From assembly GCA_946800325.1 (NCBI GenBank), contig OX326960.1, positions 39,997,842 to 40,061,841 of the forward strand: a stretch of 64,000 nt of DNA. Direction: 5' to 3'. The stretch comes from Luzula sylvatica. Lineage: Eukaryota > Streptophyta > Magnoliopsida > Poales > Juncaceae. A program made the position numbers and the translations under genes. Below, one piece after another: positions 21,640-33,710 of the stretch (positions are counted from its first letter, which is position 1; each line of letters begins with the position of its first letter). The notes beneath the pieces are model-generated. The model saw only the letters and a list, made by a program, of their open reading frames with translations. It had not been told where the DNA came from and did no database searches.

Positions 21640-24600
21640 GAACTTCTAGTTTACATGTACATATTTTAACTTCTTGTTCGGAACTTCTGGTTCAACTAAA
21701 TAAATATTCAAGATATACAATTTCAAGAATAAATCAACCATATATACACCAAACACTTCTTTTAACTCGTCCATGTGTTATCACACATCTGCTACAGATT
21801 ACAAAATTCAGTGAATGCTTTTTCTGCTCCGGTCACTCACAAGTTATAATAAAGATTGGGGAATACATAAATAGTTGGTCTTAATCGAGTCATGATCGTG
21901 ACATGCATATTCTATGTATAAGCAATTAATTCAAATTATAAAATTGCCTTTTATTTTATATATTGAACTTCTAGTTCATAATAACATGATTTCAATTTTA
22001 CAAAGTGCATGTCATAAAAATAAGGGAAATTCTTCAAAACCCCCCCAACTTTTCTGAAAATTCTGAAAAACCCCCTCTACTTTTAGAGAACCCCCTATCT
22101 TTTTTAGATTCCCTCAAAAACCCCCTATATTTTTTGCTTCTTCAAAACCCCCTAACTTTTTTAGATTCTCTCAAAAACCCCCTATCTTTTTATTATGTTT
22201 TTTAAAAAATAACCATTATACCCTTTAGTTTTATTTTTTAAATTTCTATAATTTAATAAATAATGAATACATATTAAACTATTATAAAAAAAATTAAAAA
22301 TAAATAATACATGATATTATAATATTATAATAAATAATATATAGTATTAAAATATTATAATAAATAATATATTGATATTAAAATATCATTTTCAACAATT
22401 ATTATAATATTTTAATATCAATATATTATTTATCATAATAATTTAATGTATATGTATTATTTATTATAATATTTTAATATCAATAAATAATATATGATAT
22501 TAAATTATTATAATATTTTTATTGATATTTTAATATCAATAAAATTATAAAAAATAAATAATGCATGATATTATATTATTATAACATTTTTATTGATATT
22601 TTAGTATCAATAGAATTATAAAAAATAAATAATGCATGATATTAAAATATTATAATAAATAATACATATATATTAAATTATTATAATAAATAATATATTG
22701 ATATTAAAATATTATAATAATTGTTGAAAATGATATTTTAATATCAATATATTATTTATTATAATATTTTAATACTATATATTATTTATTATAATATTAT
22801 AATATCATGTATTATTTATTTTTAATTTATTTTTATTATAGTTTTGTATATATTCATTATTTATTAAATTAAAGAAATTTAAAAAATAAAACTAAAGGGT
22901 ATAATGGTTATATTTTAAAAAACATAATAAAAATATAGGGGGGTTTTGAGAGAATCTAAAAAAGTTAGGGGGTTTTTGAAGAAGCAAAAAATATAGGGGA
23001 TTTTTGAGGGAATCTAAAAAAGATAGAGGATTTTCTAAAAGTAGAGGGGATTTTTCAGAATTTTCAGAAAAGTTGGGGTGTTTTTGAAGAATTCCCCTAA
23101 AAATAAACAAACATGTTTCTATTTACATAACGACTCTTTAGGAGCAATATCGATAATGTCTCTTCTAGAGAAATCGCATGCCGACTCTTCTAGAGTCATT
23201 AATCATAAACATATGCTATTGTAAATAATATATATTATGTTCTTTTAGATCAAATATATTCGTTTAGATCAAGTTATATATTTTATATTTTCGCAACTCC
23301 AGGTGCTTTCAAAAGCATCAGTAATTTAATGCGGCAATCTTCAATTTAAACCTCTCGCATTTATATCGAAACTTTAGGCTTCAATAAGATCAATTCTCAA
23401 ACTATGTGCATTAATATAATGGATTGCAACTACATAATGCATAGATGAATAAAAAAATGTGCCATAATAAATAAACGTAAGTAAATAAATGTGCGTAAAA
23501 TTAAATATACACAAAATAAAGATAAATATGTTTACAACTTCAGGTGCATAATTTAAGCGAGCAACTTCAGGTGCGTTAATATACAACGCCTCGTGTATAA
23601 AAAAAATCATAAAATTTAATGTTATAAACTTAATCTTAATAAACTTCTGGTCAAAATAAAATTATTAAATTTCTTGCATGAATATTATGCTCCTGGCATG
23701 ATAAATATTAATATGCATTAATATGCATTATGAATATTCAACCATGACAATTTGAAGAATGATATAGCCGTGGAGAAATTTTCCGTAAGTTATTACTTGT
23801 TGATAAACATGTTAGCAACAATTGCATTTCTCTTTTATGTAGTTTTCTATTATAACGACTTTATTTTTTCTGAGGTCCTATAATATTAAGATGAATATCA
23901 CATTTAAAACTTGGCGAACAAGTTGTACTATTGTTTATGATGATCATAATGATTCAATATTGTACATAAATTGCTAGAGGTTATACATTTTCATCATTAA
24001 TATCATGAAATACAATTATTCATAATAATTCTCTAATTCAATATAGTGTACTTTTGGTACCTTTTTTTTTTTTCTCTTACCACTAAATGCAAGTCATGTA
24101 CCACTTTGGTGGATGTTCGGTGATTCAAATTGTGTACTTATGGTACCTTTAATTGCATGGTACACTTTTAATTACCAACAAAACAATGACTAAATGGACA
24201 TTGCAATAATAAATGAAAAAAACTGTTACAAAATATCCCTCCAAATAAAAAGGTCTGATTATTATTAAATCATGATTTTATGAAAGAATAAATTAAATAT
24301 CAGTCTATATATATTAATTATGGCTATCAACATATATTTTAATGCCTCTGAACAATAAGGAGAGTTTATTACACTGTTTTGTAGTGTTTATGTTCAAATT
24401 GCCAGTAAATAAATAATATGAAATTCTAAAGAATATCATTAAATTGATGATACCAAAATGAGTTAAATTCGATATAACTTCTGGTTATAGAAGCAAACAT
24501 ATAGAGACATCTAATTTATAACTTATGGTTATAGTCCAAGTTCTAAAATTAAATAACAATTTTATGTAACATCTGATTATATACCGATACATTCACAATT

Positions 24601-24790
24601 TAATTAGTATAAATTTATATAACTTCTGCTTAAATAGTAACTTCCATATACAAATATTATAATAGTGCAAACTTCTGGTTATACACGTATTAAAAGAGCT
24701 TATGTATTACTTCTGGTTGCAGTAGTGCAAAAACAATAATATCTTCTAGTTATAAAGCTTCTAGTTATATAACAGTGTTATGTCAAAAAT
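21640..24790. repeat. Dispersed AACTTCTGGTTAT-type motif in the element interior
   Basis: Variants of ACTTCTGGTTAT or ACTTCTAGTTCA recur many times on the plus strand, for example near 21,646, 21,683, 21,967, 24,477, 24,513, 24,616, 24,670, 24,709, 24,745 and 24,763, with similar phrases at 23,525 and 23,565. Spacing is irregular, commonly 30-60 bp in the 24,470-24,790 cluster. No reading frame is kept. Confidence 0.6.
22024..23097. mobile_element. Mutator-like foldback element, 1.07 kb
   Basis: Flanked by the exact 9-bp duplication TAAAAATAA (22,015-22,023 and 23,098-23,106). The ends GGGAAATTCTTCAAAA and the inverse of GGGGAATTCTTCAAAA are paired, followed by about 200 bp of inverted arm rich in CCCCCTA phrases (left) and TAGGGGG phrases (right). 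The core at 22,240-22,880 is almost pure A/T and itself palindromic (repeats of ATAATATATTGATATTAAAAT and its inverse). There is no coding region. It lies inside the copia-type element at 20,301-25,726. Confidence 0.9.
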
Positions 24791-25521
24791 AATAATATTC
24801 AATGTAAATAATATGAATAAAGAGAGGGCACATCAGAGATTTTTTTTTTTGTATTGAGATTTTATCAATGTTTTCATGTCATGATTTGGCTCAAGTAAAA
24901 CGGCATGAGTTCCTAATTGCTTTCATTTATGATAGTAATTCCAAAATAATCTCATTTCTTGCTCCTGAAGTACCATCAAATATTCTCACATTTATTTCCT
25001 TTTTATCAGTTACTTTATCATTATGCATATATCAATGCATTTATGTAGAAGAAATAGTTTTAAAATAATAGAACATTCACCCTGAAATTTTAAAACTATA
25101 AACTATTATAGTCTATATCCAATTTGATAATTCAAAATTTGGAGTCATGTACCAGTAATTTAGTACCACGAATTCTCGTACATGGTAATATCTATCTATC
25201 ACATGAGAGTCAAAAATTAAGTTCATGTAAATGTGCTTATGGCATTCTATCATGAATTCTCTACAATGGAGTCTAGTGTTGACAAAAGTAACCTCACCAA
25301 TACTATTATCTTTCCGGCATTCCATAATTTTTCATTACATACGAATTATAATTCAAAGAACAATCCAAATAAAAAAAAATGCATATAAATATTTTAAAGA
25401 ATCACAAGAATTTCGTGATTAAAAATAATATACAAAATCGATAAATATTTTAACATGTACCTTTAAATTTTTGTGTCTTCGATTTGATTTTCAGACAATA
25501 GAGCAATTTGTGCTGATAACT

Positions 25522-25726
25522 TGTTATAAATAAATACAAATAACAAGAAAAGAGAGGAGAGAGAAATTTTCTATTCAAAATTAATCCATCCATAATATAT
25601 AACATGGCCTCTATTTATAAGGAATGAAAATCCTAAATACATTAATTACATTTAAACATATTAATAATAATACCCAAAACCTATATACATGTGTATATAT
25701 ATTCACACATATTAATATTCATAACA
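25522..25726 (-). repeat. 5' LTR of the copia-type element
   Basis: It differs from the partner LTR at roughly ten positions. The TATA box lies at about 25,608-25,619 on the minus strand. The primer-site-like sequence lies immediately inside. Confidence 0.9.
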
Positions 25727-25792
25727 GTGCATGGATCTTTTTTTGAATTTTTTAAAAAATTCTCCTTAGCTCCCCTATATATATATCAATGT

Positions 25793-26945
25793 TTTAAATT
25801 GCGATATTGCGGTCCGTTGCGGCCGGACATTTTTTTTGTAGCGGATTGCGTTTGCGGGGGCAATTGCGGCGCAATAAACTTATTGCGGACGACCATTATA
25901 ATATTAATTTATTTAATAAGTATGATATTATATATATATTTCACAAAAGAAATTGTCAAAATTATATCATCAAATTAAATATTTCAATCTTAATTTTAAT
26001 TCTAAAATAATAAAAAATATATTTAACTTACTTCTCCAAAAGAAAATATTGAACACTAATTAGTGGCAGTGGCAATGGCAGTGGCTAAATCAACTTCAAA
26101 TTATTTTGCACTTATTCTCGGCAAGTGGCTAATTAGGGATGAATGAACTTCAAATCATTTTGAAATTAATTTCGCCATTCTTAGTGGCATTGGCCAAATG
26201 AATTTCTTTTGGTGAGATTTGTTTTCATTTTCAAATCATTTCAAATTAATATTTTACTTACTTCTCAAAACCATGAAATTACTGTTCACAATCCAAATTG
26301 GACATCCTACAAAAATTCAAAATCCAAATATCTAATTCAATATCTAATTCAAAATTATGAAATTGATACTTTTATAGACGAAATCGAAACAATTTAGAGG
26401 TTATACATACATTACACAATCATTTGTTAAACAATTTTTCCAAAAAAAGCAAAAAAAATCAATACCTAATTCAACTCGTAATTAGGGGAAATAGGGCAAA
26501 ATTGAAGAAATAGCAACTCGGAGAAAATTCCTTGGCTCCTTCCCTTCCACCTGGCGACGAGGGTTCACCGGTTTCAGCCACAAACCCGACAGAGGGAGGC
26601 ATAAGGCTCCCTTCTTGAGTCGCGAGTGTTTCTTCTTTGAGTCTGGTCGGCTTCCTTCTCTGACTCTGATGAAAGAGAAGAGACTTACTGGATTTGAATA
26701 TTAAAGTTTAATGGTTTATATGGTTTTAGTGGATTTAATGGGTTTGGGTATTATAAAGTTTAATGAATTTGAATATTAATATTTTTTGTTTAACGGATTT
26801 GGTTGTAAATGGATCCGCAATAGTCCGATATATCCGCAATTTAACCGATATCTCGCCCGCAATTTCCGCAATACCACAAAAACAATATTGGCCGCATTAG
26901 TTCATTGCGAAATTGCGATTCTAAATACCAGACCGCGATTCTATA
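25793..26945. mobile_element. Possible DNA transposon with GCGG-rich ends
   Basis: The left edge has TTGCGATATTGCGG and TTGCGGCC. The right edge has their inverses (GGCCGCA, TTGCGAAATTGCGA), with further CCGCAA motifs in the subterminal 130 bp on each side. TA-rich flanks (CTATATATATA) could be a target duplication. No transposase is seen. The middle contains a GC-richer stretch (26,520-26,680) that looks like captured gene-leader DNA. Confidence 0.35.
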
Positions 26946-27745
26946 TATATACATTCATATTTGGACTTTGTATTTCATGTTTGTATTTCATCTCGTTGTG
27001 TTTTTTTTCTAGTTTCTATTTTGTCTGCGTGTTTTGTGTTTACACTCTTCTGTCTAATTGTATTTTTGTTCTTGTAATTGCAATGCATAGTTCTGTCTAA
27101 TTGTATTTTTTCTTCTGTCTAATTGTATTTTTGTCTATAATGTTTAGCTTTGTGTCTTTTGGGTTTGGAATATTATTTCCTATTTTTTTTAGGTTTTGCT
27201 TCCAATGTATTTTGTGTTCTGTATTCGTAATTGCGTTTGTAATTGATTTCATATCTTGTTTTCATTTGTTGATGGCTTTGCCATTACTTATATTCGTATT
27301 ATCTTTTTGAAATTCACTTTGTTGAAAAAGATATAAAAGTCATGAATCATTGTGAAAAGATATTATAGTCATGAATCATTTTGATTGATTTTGACTGTTC
27401 TTCTTGTTTAGCTTTCATCGTTGCATAAATTTTTTTGTCGAATTGTTAATTCATAGGCAATGTTAAACAACAACATATTTTCAAAAATAATGTCAAGTCA
27501 TTGCAAAGAACTTTTATTTGATATGTATTTCAAGCAAAAAAATAACAATTGACAAAAAACCCAAAGACATATCAATGATCGCTATATTGTTCATTTTAAA
27601 CATGGTATTGCAAAGAAGAAAGATTACATTTTTTTTTGAATTTTGTCCATGTTGGCATTTTGATCATTTGTTCTTGTTCAGATTTATTTTCAGGGATAGC
27701 AAAGAAAGCACAACTCCAAAGACGACGTATTGTTTGCAAGTGTGA
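26946..27745. other. T-rich non-coding stretch
   Basis: TTCTGTCTAATTGTATTTTT recurs about three times at 27,048-27,137. Open frames here are translations of T-rich sequence with no support as genes. Confidence 0.4.
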
Positions 27746-27866
27746 CGATGATGGTGATGATGATGATGATGATGATATGATAGTAATGATGATGATAATG
27801 CTATGAGTATTATGATGATAATGATAGTAACAATGATGATAATGCTATGAGTATTATGATGTTAAT
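27746..27866. repeat. (GAT)n / GATGATAATG tandem repeats
   Basis: A pure GAT microsatellite, then a roughly 40-bp unit (GATGATAATGCTATGAGTAT...) present twice, about 150 bp before the duplicated segment starts. Confidence 0.8.
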
Positions 27867-28328
27867 GATTTGATCTCAGATATCTCGATTTGCCTTATAT
27901 GTTCTTAATTATTTGAGAAAATCATCATTCTTCCGATGATGTGTTATTTGTTGAATGTATTGTTTAGGTGATAAATGAGTAAATAGATCTGGTTTAACAC
28001 ATGAGTATGTGATTTGTATGTGTTAAATAAATATATATTAAATAAGTAAATAAATCTGGTTTAACAACTATTTGTTTAATACGGGTGTTTGTCTCATTTT
28101 TTTGGTTTACCATTAACGGTCAACAAATCATTCGAAGTAGAAAAATTAGAAAAATGCAAGTATATTTTTCCTCAAAAATTGTGTATCCACAAACTTCGAA
28201 AATATTAGTTGTGTTATTTTTTATTTATTTTTAAGCACATATTAAAAATTTCAAAATGAATTTGTTGATAATTATTTAAAAAAAAATACATTTTAAATTC
28301 ATAACATCAAACTAAAATGAAAAAAATG

Positions 28329-29138
28329 TCAGTGTCTATCTCCATCATCTCCTCCTCCACCGTAGCCGCCGCCGTTACCACCTCCAACACCAATGCCAAC
28401 TCCAATTCCAACTCCAACCCCAAATCCACCTCCAAGTCCGCCTCCTCCAAGTCCATGATTTCCGCCCAATCCGCCACCGAATCCATGACCAGTACCTAAA
28501 CCGCCACCAAATCCTCCACCTCCTAGACCACCACCAGCTCCAAATCCTACACCTTGACCACCTCCAATCCCATCCCCACCACCACCCCCGCCTCCCCCAC
28601 CACCACCACCACCACCAACTCCTCCTCCGACACCACCAAAACCCGCTCCTTCTCCAAAACCCCCACCTTCACCACCAGCACCACCACCACCACCTCCACC
28701 TCCGCCGCCACCACCAATTCCTCCAACACCACCAAAACCAGCTCCTGCTCCAAAACCTCCACCCCTGCCACCTCCAATGCCACCACCTTCCCCGCCGCCG
28801 CCGCCGCCACCACCTCCACCACCTCCAATACCACCAATACCGCCACCAGCTCCAAATCCACCACCATGGCCACCACCAAGACCTCCTAAACCACCACCAC
28901 CGCCGAATCCACCACCACCACCAAAGCCTCTCCCAAGTCCACCACCCAGACCAGCACCACCACCGAATCCTTCACCATGACCGCCACCTAAACCTCGAAC
29001 ACCACCTCCAAAACCGGGACTACGACTACATCCGAACCGGCAGTGACGGCCACCAAAACTACTAGCATTCACGATAAACTCATTTGATGCACCCAAAAGG
29101 AGAAGCAACATAAATATTGACTTCTTTGAGTAACTCAT
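28329..29138 (-). CDS. Secreted glycine-rich protein
   Basis: A single-exon gene of 269 residues. Residues 1-25 form a signal peptide: a basic start (SKKS), a hydrophobic core (residues 8-18, five Leu in a row) and a likely cut after VNA-25. Residues 31-37 hold two Cys (RHCRFGC). From residue 40 almost to the end the chain is GGG, GLGGG, GFGGG, GVGGG repeats, closing with DDGDRH. Proteins of this design are exported and commonly placed in cell walls, where they may have structural or defence roles; the exact role cannot be read from sequence. A TATA box lies about 60 bp upstream and an AATAAA-like signal about 110 bp downstream on the minus strand. Open frames on the opposite strand (Pro- or Ser/Thr-rich) are shadows. 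No break is seen. Confidence 0.85.
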   Translation of the reverse strand: MSYSKKSIFMLLLLLGASNEFIVNASSFGGRHCRFGCSRSPGFGGGVRGLGGGHGEGFGGGAGLGGGLGRGFGGGGGFGGGGGLGGLGGGHGGGFGAGGGIGGIGGGGGGGGGGGGEGGGIGGGRGGGFGAGAGFGGVGGIGGGGGGGGGGGGAGGEGGGFGEGAGFGGVGGGVGGGGGGGGGGGGGGDGIGGGQGVGFGAGGGLGGGGFGGGLGTGHGFGGGLGGNHGLGGGGLGGGFGVGVGIGVGIGVGGGNGGGYGGGGDDGDRH

Positions 29139-29197
29139 TCTTCACTAGTACTACTATCTTATTATTAACTCTTGTGTTAGATTCACTGGCCATTCAT

Positions 29198-29208
29198 GTA
29201 TATATAGG
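29198..29208 (-). promoter_or_regulatory. TATA box of the glycine-rich gene
   Basis: CCTATATATAC on the minus strand, 60 bp before the ATG. Transcription would start near 29,168, giving a short leader of about 30 bases. Confidence 0.7.
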
Positions 29209-29991
29209 TCAGTAACAAGTCAATATTCCTACTTTTGGTGGTTGCTAAATGCACAAGCCGGATAAGTCGTTGGATAAAATAAAGAGAATTTATGATGGGT
29301 GTCAAACTCGGACCTGGAAAAAAAAATGCATGCTCAAAGAAGATGTGATCATATTAAGGTCTGTTTGTCTTAAAATTAAACTTCTAATGTTCAAAATAAT
29401 AATAATTAATCATTGAGCAGAATGTTGTTATGTTTCCATCCGATTTGTATGCATGTAACAATTAACGTGTCAATCAATATATAGTTTGAACATAACAAAG
29501 ATGTTCAAGGTTTTATGAAGCAAACAATCTATAAACTTCCACCTAATTATTTAAGTACATGGTAGTTTGATTTGCATTCATTTTGTAATCTCAAGGCAAT
29601 AAAGCAGTATTAATGCTCAAGGACCCAAAACCAATTGAAAAAATAACATAAATTTCAAGTCAGTTAAAATGATAAATTAATTGTAAAAAAAAACTCAACA
29701 ACAACAACATGAGATAGATAGATAATCAGAGCATTTAATGCTCTTCCGAAATAAGACACATAATATTATTATTCATCAAACAACAACATGATGAGATTGA
29801 CAGAGACGCAAACAACCACTACTACCACCCTAAACACAACACACAACACACAACACAAACAAGCCTTCAATGGTTTTTTCGCGCTTAAATAGTGCACGAG
29901 TCCAACAGTCTAATTATATATATAGTTCAATAATAATATCTATATACCACCCCACTTAAAATCAACTCCACCCCTTGGATTTATACAATAA

Positions 29992-31444
29992 CTAGCTTTT
30001 TCCCCACGCGATTGCGCTGGAGTTTTGCATTCATCATGATATACATTTTTTTGTAATATGCTTTTTTTATTTTATTTTTTATCTTAACACGATTGAACTC
30101 AGTTCTAAAAATAATTTACCAACCTCCTTATTTTAGACTCATTTTTATGCAATTTCCTCATGCCACATCATCACAATTCACGCCACATCATCACAATTAT
30201 TTCAACTATTATATTATGATATGTGGCAACATATGAACCATGGATTGACCTTTGATTTTGTGTGATTATGTTTTATTTGTAGATATTTATGTGTCCCTTA
30301 TTTGACACATAATTTTAAGCAATTTTAAAAAGCCACATCACCTTACACTGATGACGTGTCAAAATATTATTTGTTAGGTTCATGTTGTACCAGTTGTATT
30401 TGATTTTGAATTTTTCTCACAATATGTTACAAGATCAATTGTGAATACAAATAGAATGTGAAGAGTTTAAATATTTAACATTAATAAATTAATATATAAT
30501 ATCATAAAACATACATCACATATTGTTAGTATTTTCATAATATAATTTAAAAAAATTAAGAAATATATCCGTTTGAATTTTATCTTTATTTTGAGATCCA
30601 TATTATCATATATTTAATATTTTCTCTAACTTAAAATTATGAAAACAATTATGTAAAAAAAGATGTAAAAATAAATATAATTACATTAATGACCTGTAAG
30701 CCTAATTATTATTATTTTTTAAACTATAATTGAAAAAAAATTGCACATACTACTAAGTATGTTCTTATTATATATTCAATATTTTTCGCTAACTTAAAAT
30801 TATGAAAACAATTTTGTAAAAAAAGATATAAAAACAAATATAATTACTTTAATGACTTGTAATCCTAATTATTATTATTTTTAAAAATATAATTGAAAAA
30901 AATTGCACATCCTAATAATAATAATAATTATTTAAACAATTATGTTATATTTGTATTTTTACTTAAAACAGTTTCATGTTAATCTTTAAAAAAAAAAATA
31001 ATGAAAGATATTTATTTACTAAACACAAATAATTTCTATAACTTATATAATATTTTTCAATAATAAACATGACACATAAAATTTAACAGACACAAATAAT
31101 TTTTTTAAACTTTTACAATGTTATTATTCTTAATTTTAGATATGAGAATTTAAAATATCATATGGTTTTGATTTTTGTTTATGTCCACGCATGTTGGTTA
31201 ATTATTTTATAGTGACATTTATTATTTTTTGTATGTGTGTTGCATTAAAGTACTAAATAAATATTTCGCAATGTGTCATATTCAAAAATAGTATAATAAT
31301 TTTCTCATCATCAAACTTCCTTAATCAATATGATATTTATTTTCATAAAGTCTTATATTTGATCCCGAAAAATCATAACTATATATTATGTGTACGGTAA
31401 AACAAATGAAACAAAACCGCCACGGAGCGCGGGTAATCTCCTAG
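29992..31444. mobile_element. Helitron-like repeat with GC-rich hairpin ends
   Basis: The left edge is CTAG followed by a GC hairpin (CACGCGATTGCGCTGG), which on the minus strand reads as a Helitron 3' end in an A/T target. The right edge (CCACGGAGCGCGGGTAATC, then CTAG at 31,441-31,444) has the same design on the plus strand, but the next base is G and not the expected T. No Rep/helicase coding region exists. AT-rich blocks are internally repeated (30,585-30,720 and 30,765-30,900). Partial relatives lie at 9845-10,035 and 60,740-60,905. Confidence 0.45.
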
Positions 31445-31579
31445 GTGTACATTATATATAAGTTTCGCAATGACATGAATAAATTATTAGTTTATTTATA
31501 TAAAATACACGAACACAATACAAAAAATGTGAAACTTCACAACAAAACAACAATTTATATTACATAACTTTTAATGATA

Positions 31580-31612
31580 CTAGCTTTATCCTCGCGCAAT
31601 TGTGCGGGATGT
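31580..31612 (-). mobile_element. Helitron-like 3' terminus
   Basis: On the minus strand the segment ends with a GC-rich hairpin (CCCGCACAATTGCGCGAGG), a short A/T run and CTAG, with T beyond it. That matches the usual Helitron terminus and target. The extent of the element to the right is unknown. Confidence 0.4.
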
Positions 31613-31856
31613 TTTTTATATAATTATTTAAATAGAATCAAAGCGCATGCGTTTGAACTAAATTAATCTAATCATGACATATTTGCAAATATCATGATGT
31701 CAATAGATGGATAAGGTTCATAAAATTAGTCTATCACGGATATTATTTTCTAATATAATTTGTATAAATATCATTTGTTCATGTGCTTCTAAAATTGATT
31801 AATATAATCAGGACATATTCGCAAATTTTAATATGTATGTAAAATAGGAAACAAAT

Positions 31857-32290
31857 ACCAAATGTAAAAAATGACCAAAATGTGAAATAAGAAAAAATGA
31901 TCAAAATGTAAAAAAAGATCGAAAAGTAAATAAAAAGGACCAAAATGTAAATAAAAAGCATCAAAATATAAATGAAAACTAAAAAGGACCAAAATGTAAA
32001 TAAAAGAACCAAAATGTAAATTGAAATGTAAAAAAGGACCAAAAAGTAAATAAAAAAGGACCAAAATGTAAATAAAAAGGACCAAAATGTAAATTAAAAA
32101 TAAAAGGACCAAAATGTAAATAAAAAGGACCAAAATCTAAATTCAAAAATCTAAAAAAGGACCGAAAAGTAAATAAAAAAGGACCAAAATATAAATAAAA
32201 AGGACCAAAATGTAATTTTTTAAACTAAAAAGGACCAAAATATAAATTAAAAGGACCAAAATATAAATTAAAAAATATTTTTTTTACACA
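31857..32290. repeat. Tandem array of AAAAAGGACCAAAATGTAAAT-like units
   Basis: About 20 units of 18-22 bp, built on GGACCAAAATGTAAAT with variable A-runs. Minus-strand frames of the type ILVLFIY are translations of the array and are not genes. Confidence 0.9.
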
Positions 32291-33334
32291 AAGGTCCCTG
32301 ATGACGTGGAGTTCTAGAAATGCAAGAATTCTTGTAACTTTATACATAAGATAGAATTACAACATAAATATAAGAACATAATACACCAAATAAGAATATT
32401 TCACAACAAAACAACAAATAATATTACATAATTTTTAATAGCTGTATAAACATAAGAATTACAACAATGCCAAGATTTAATTAATTGAATTATTAAAAAA
32501 TAACGCAATCGAATGCATCCAAAGTAATAAATGGTTTCATTGAAGCATAAAAATATCTAAGTACGATATCTTTTGCCTCAGTAAATTATTATTTTTATTA
32601 ATTTTAGAGCAATAACTGTATGACTTGTTCAAGAGCCGGCTATCTTCAACAATTTAAACGGTTATTATTGTCAAATTTGTCTGTTTTTTATACATCATCG
32701 GCGGAATTAAAAGAATGGAATAAGATTATGATGATGATGAAAATATTATTAACCTTTATTCAAACGTGAAGAGGTGCGATTTTTCCGACACCACTTGAAC
32801 TTGCTCGAATTCCCGTCATTCTCCAACCAACGTGTAACCTAAATAATACATGTAAATAATTATATAAAAACATTACTAATAATATAATTTAAAAATAACT
32901 ACCAAACATAATTTTAAAAATTAAAAAATTACAATAAAATAAATTAATTCAAAACAGAATTAAAAGAGAAAAAAATAAAAAAAATACCATAAAAAATTTA
33001 AAAGCACTAAAAAAACCCAAACAATTATATTAAAAAAACGAATGTAAAAAATTAACAGTTTACAAAAGTATTTAAAACAGAATTAAAAAAACAGGAAAAA
33101 AGTATTTAAAAAAAATAGAAAACCTAAAATAACCAGGGAAAGAGTTTGTAAAATTTCCTATTCTTAAAAATTAATTCTTTTAGTAAAAAATACATAGATA
33201 TTAAAAACCTACATAATAATAATTCAAAAAACTTAGTTCAAATAAAAAAAAACAAATAAAAGAATTAGAAAAACCTAAAAGAACGACAAACGTTTAATTC
33301 AATTACGTAATAATAGTTCATAAAAACCTAATAG
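32291..33334. other. A-rich non-coding stretch
   Basis: Very A-rich, with AAAAACCTA phrases recurring at 33,110-33,335 (and again at 37,850-37,990, beyond the solo LTR). No gene or transposon end was found. Confidence 0.45.
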
Positions 33335-33710
33335 AAAAGTGTTGGTTCAAATTTCCGGTTGTTTGATTATCTGAAAAACAATATCGATACTACTAACAAA
33401 ATCTATCGAGAATATTGTATAGGATACATAGGTACAAAATGTAATAAGAATATCAAGATAAACAAGCAAAAATAAATCAAGAATAGTAAGGATCAAGACG
33501 TCGAAGAATCGCGAAGAAGATCAAGACGTAGAAGAATCACGGAATCAAAACATCGAAGATTCCGCAAGTTGGGATATCAATCTAATCACCAAAACACATT
33601 ATATGTATCCCTAAACTTGTTTATGTATGACTAAGCTCAAAATAAAGTCAAATAAATATATTCGAAATCCATCAAATTGATGAATTAATGAAAAAGGCTG
33701 AAATAAGGAT

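Larger units (their letters stand above)
20301..25726 (-). mobile_element. Copia-type LTR element lacking coding sequence
   Basis: Two 205-bp LTRs (20,301-20,505 and 25,522-25,726), about 95% alike by eye, begin TGTTATAAATA and end TTCATAACA. The 5-bp target duplication GTGCA (20,296-20,300; 25,727-25,731) fixes the ends. Orientation is minus: a polypurine tract (CAAGGGGGAG on the minus strand) lies inside the left LTR at 20,506-20,516. A primer-site-like AAGTTATCAGCAC lies inside the right LTR at about 25,509-25,521, as in copia elements with small LTRs. The roughly 5-kb interior has no gag, protease, integrase or reverse transcriptase frames, so the element is non-autonomous or wholly decayed. 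A foldback element (22,024-23,097) is nested in it. Confidence 0.9.
27933..29775. repeat. Duplicated segment, right (complete) copy
   Basis: Source-like copy of the segment at 1096-1858. It contains the 3' flank, the whole glycine-rich gene, its promoter and about 600 bp upstream. The left copy lacks about 28,567-29,680. Confidence 0.8.

Noticed and set aside
22005..23110. Two frames with NPLSFLDSLKNPL repeats
   Set aside because: They arise from the CCCCCTA-rich inverted arms of the foldback element and mirror one another.
28554..28980. Long plus-strand frames rich in Ser/Thr or Pro opposite the glycine-rich gene
   Set aside because: They are antisense readings of glycine codons (GGN read as NCC). 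The minus strand has the signal peptide, TATA box and sensible ends.
31779..32133. Minus-strand membrane-like frames (ILVLFIY repeats)
   Set aside because: They are produced by the tandem GGACCAAAATGTAAAT array. The hydrophobic look is a by-product of A/T-rich codons.
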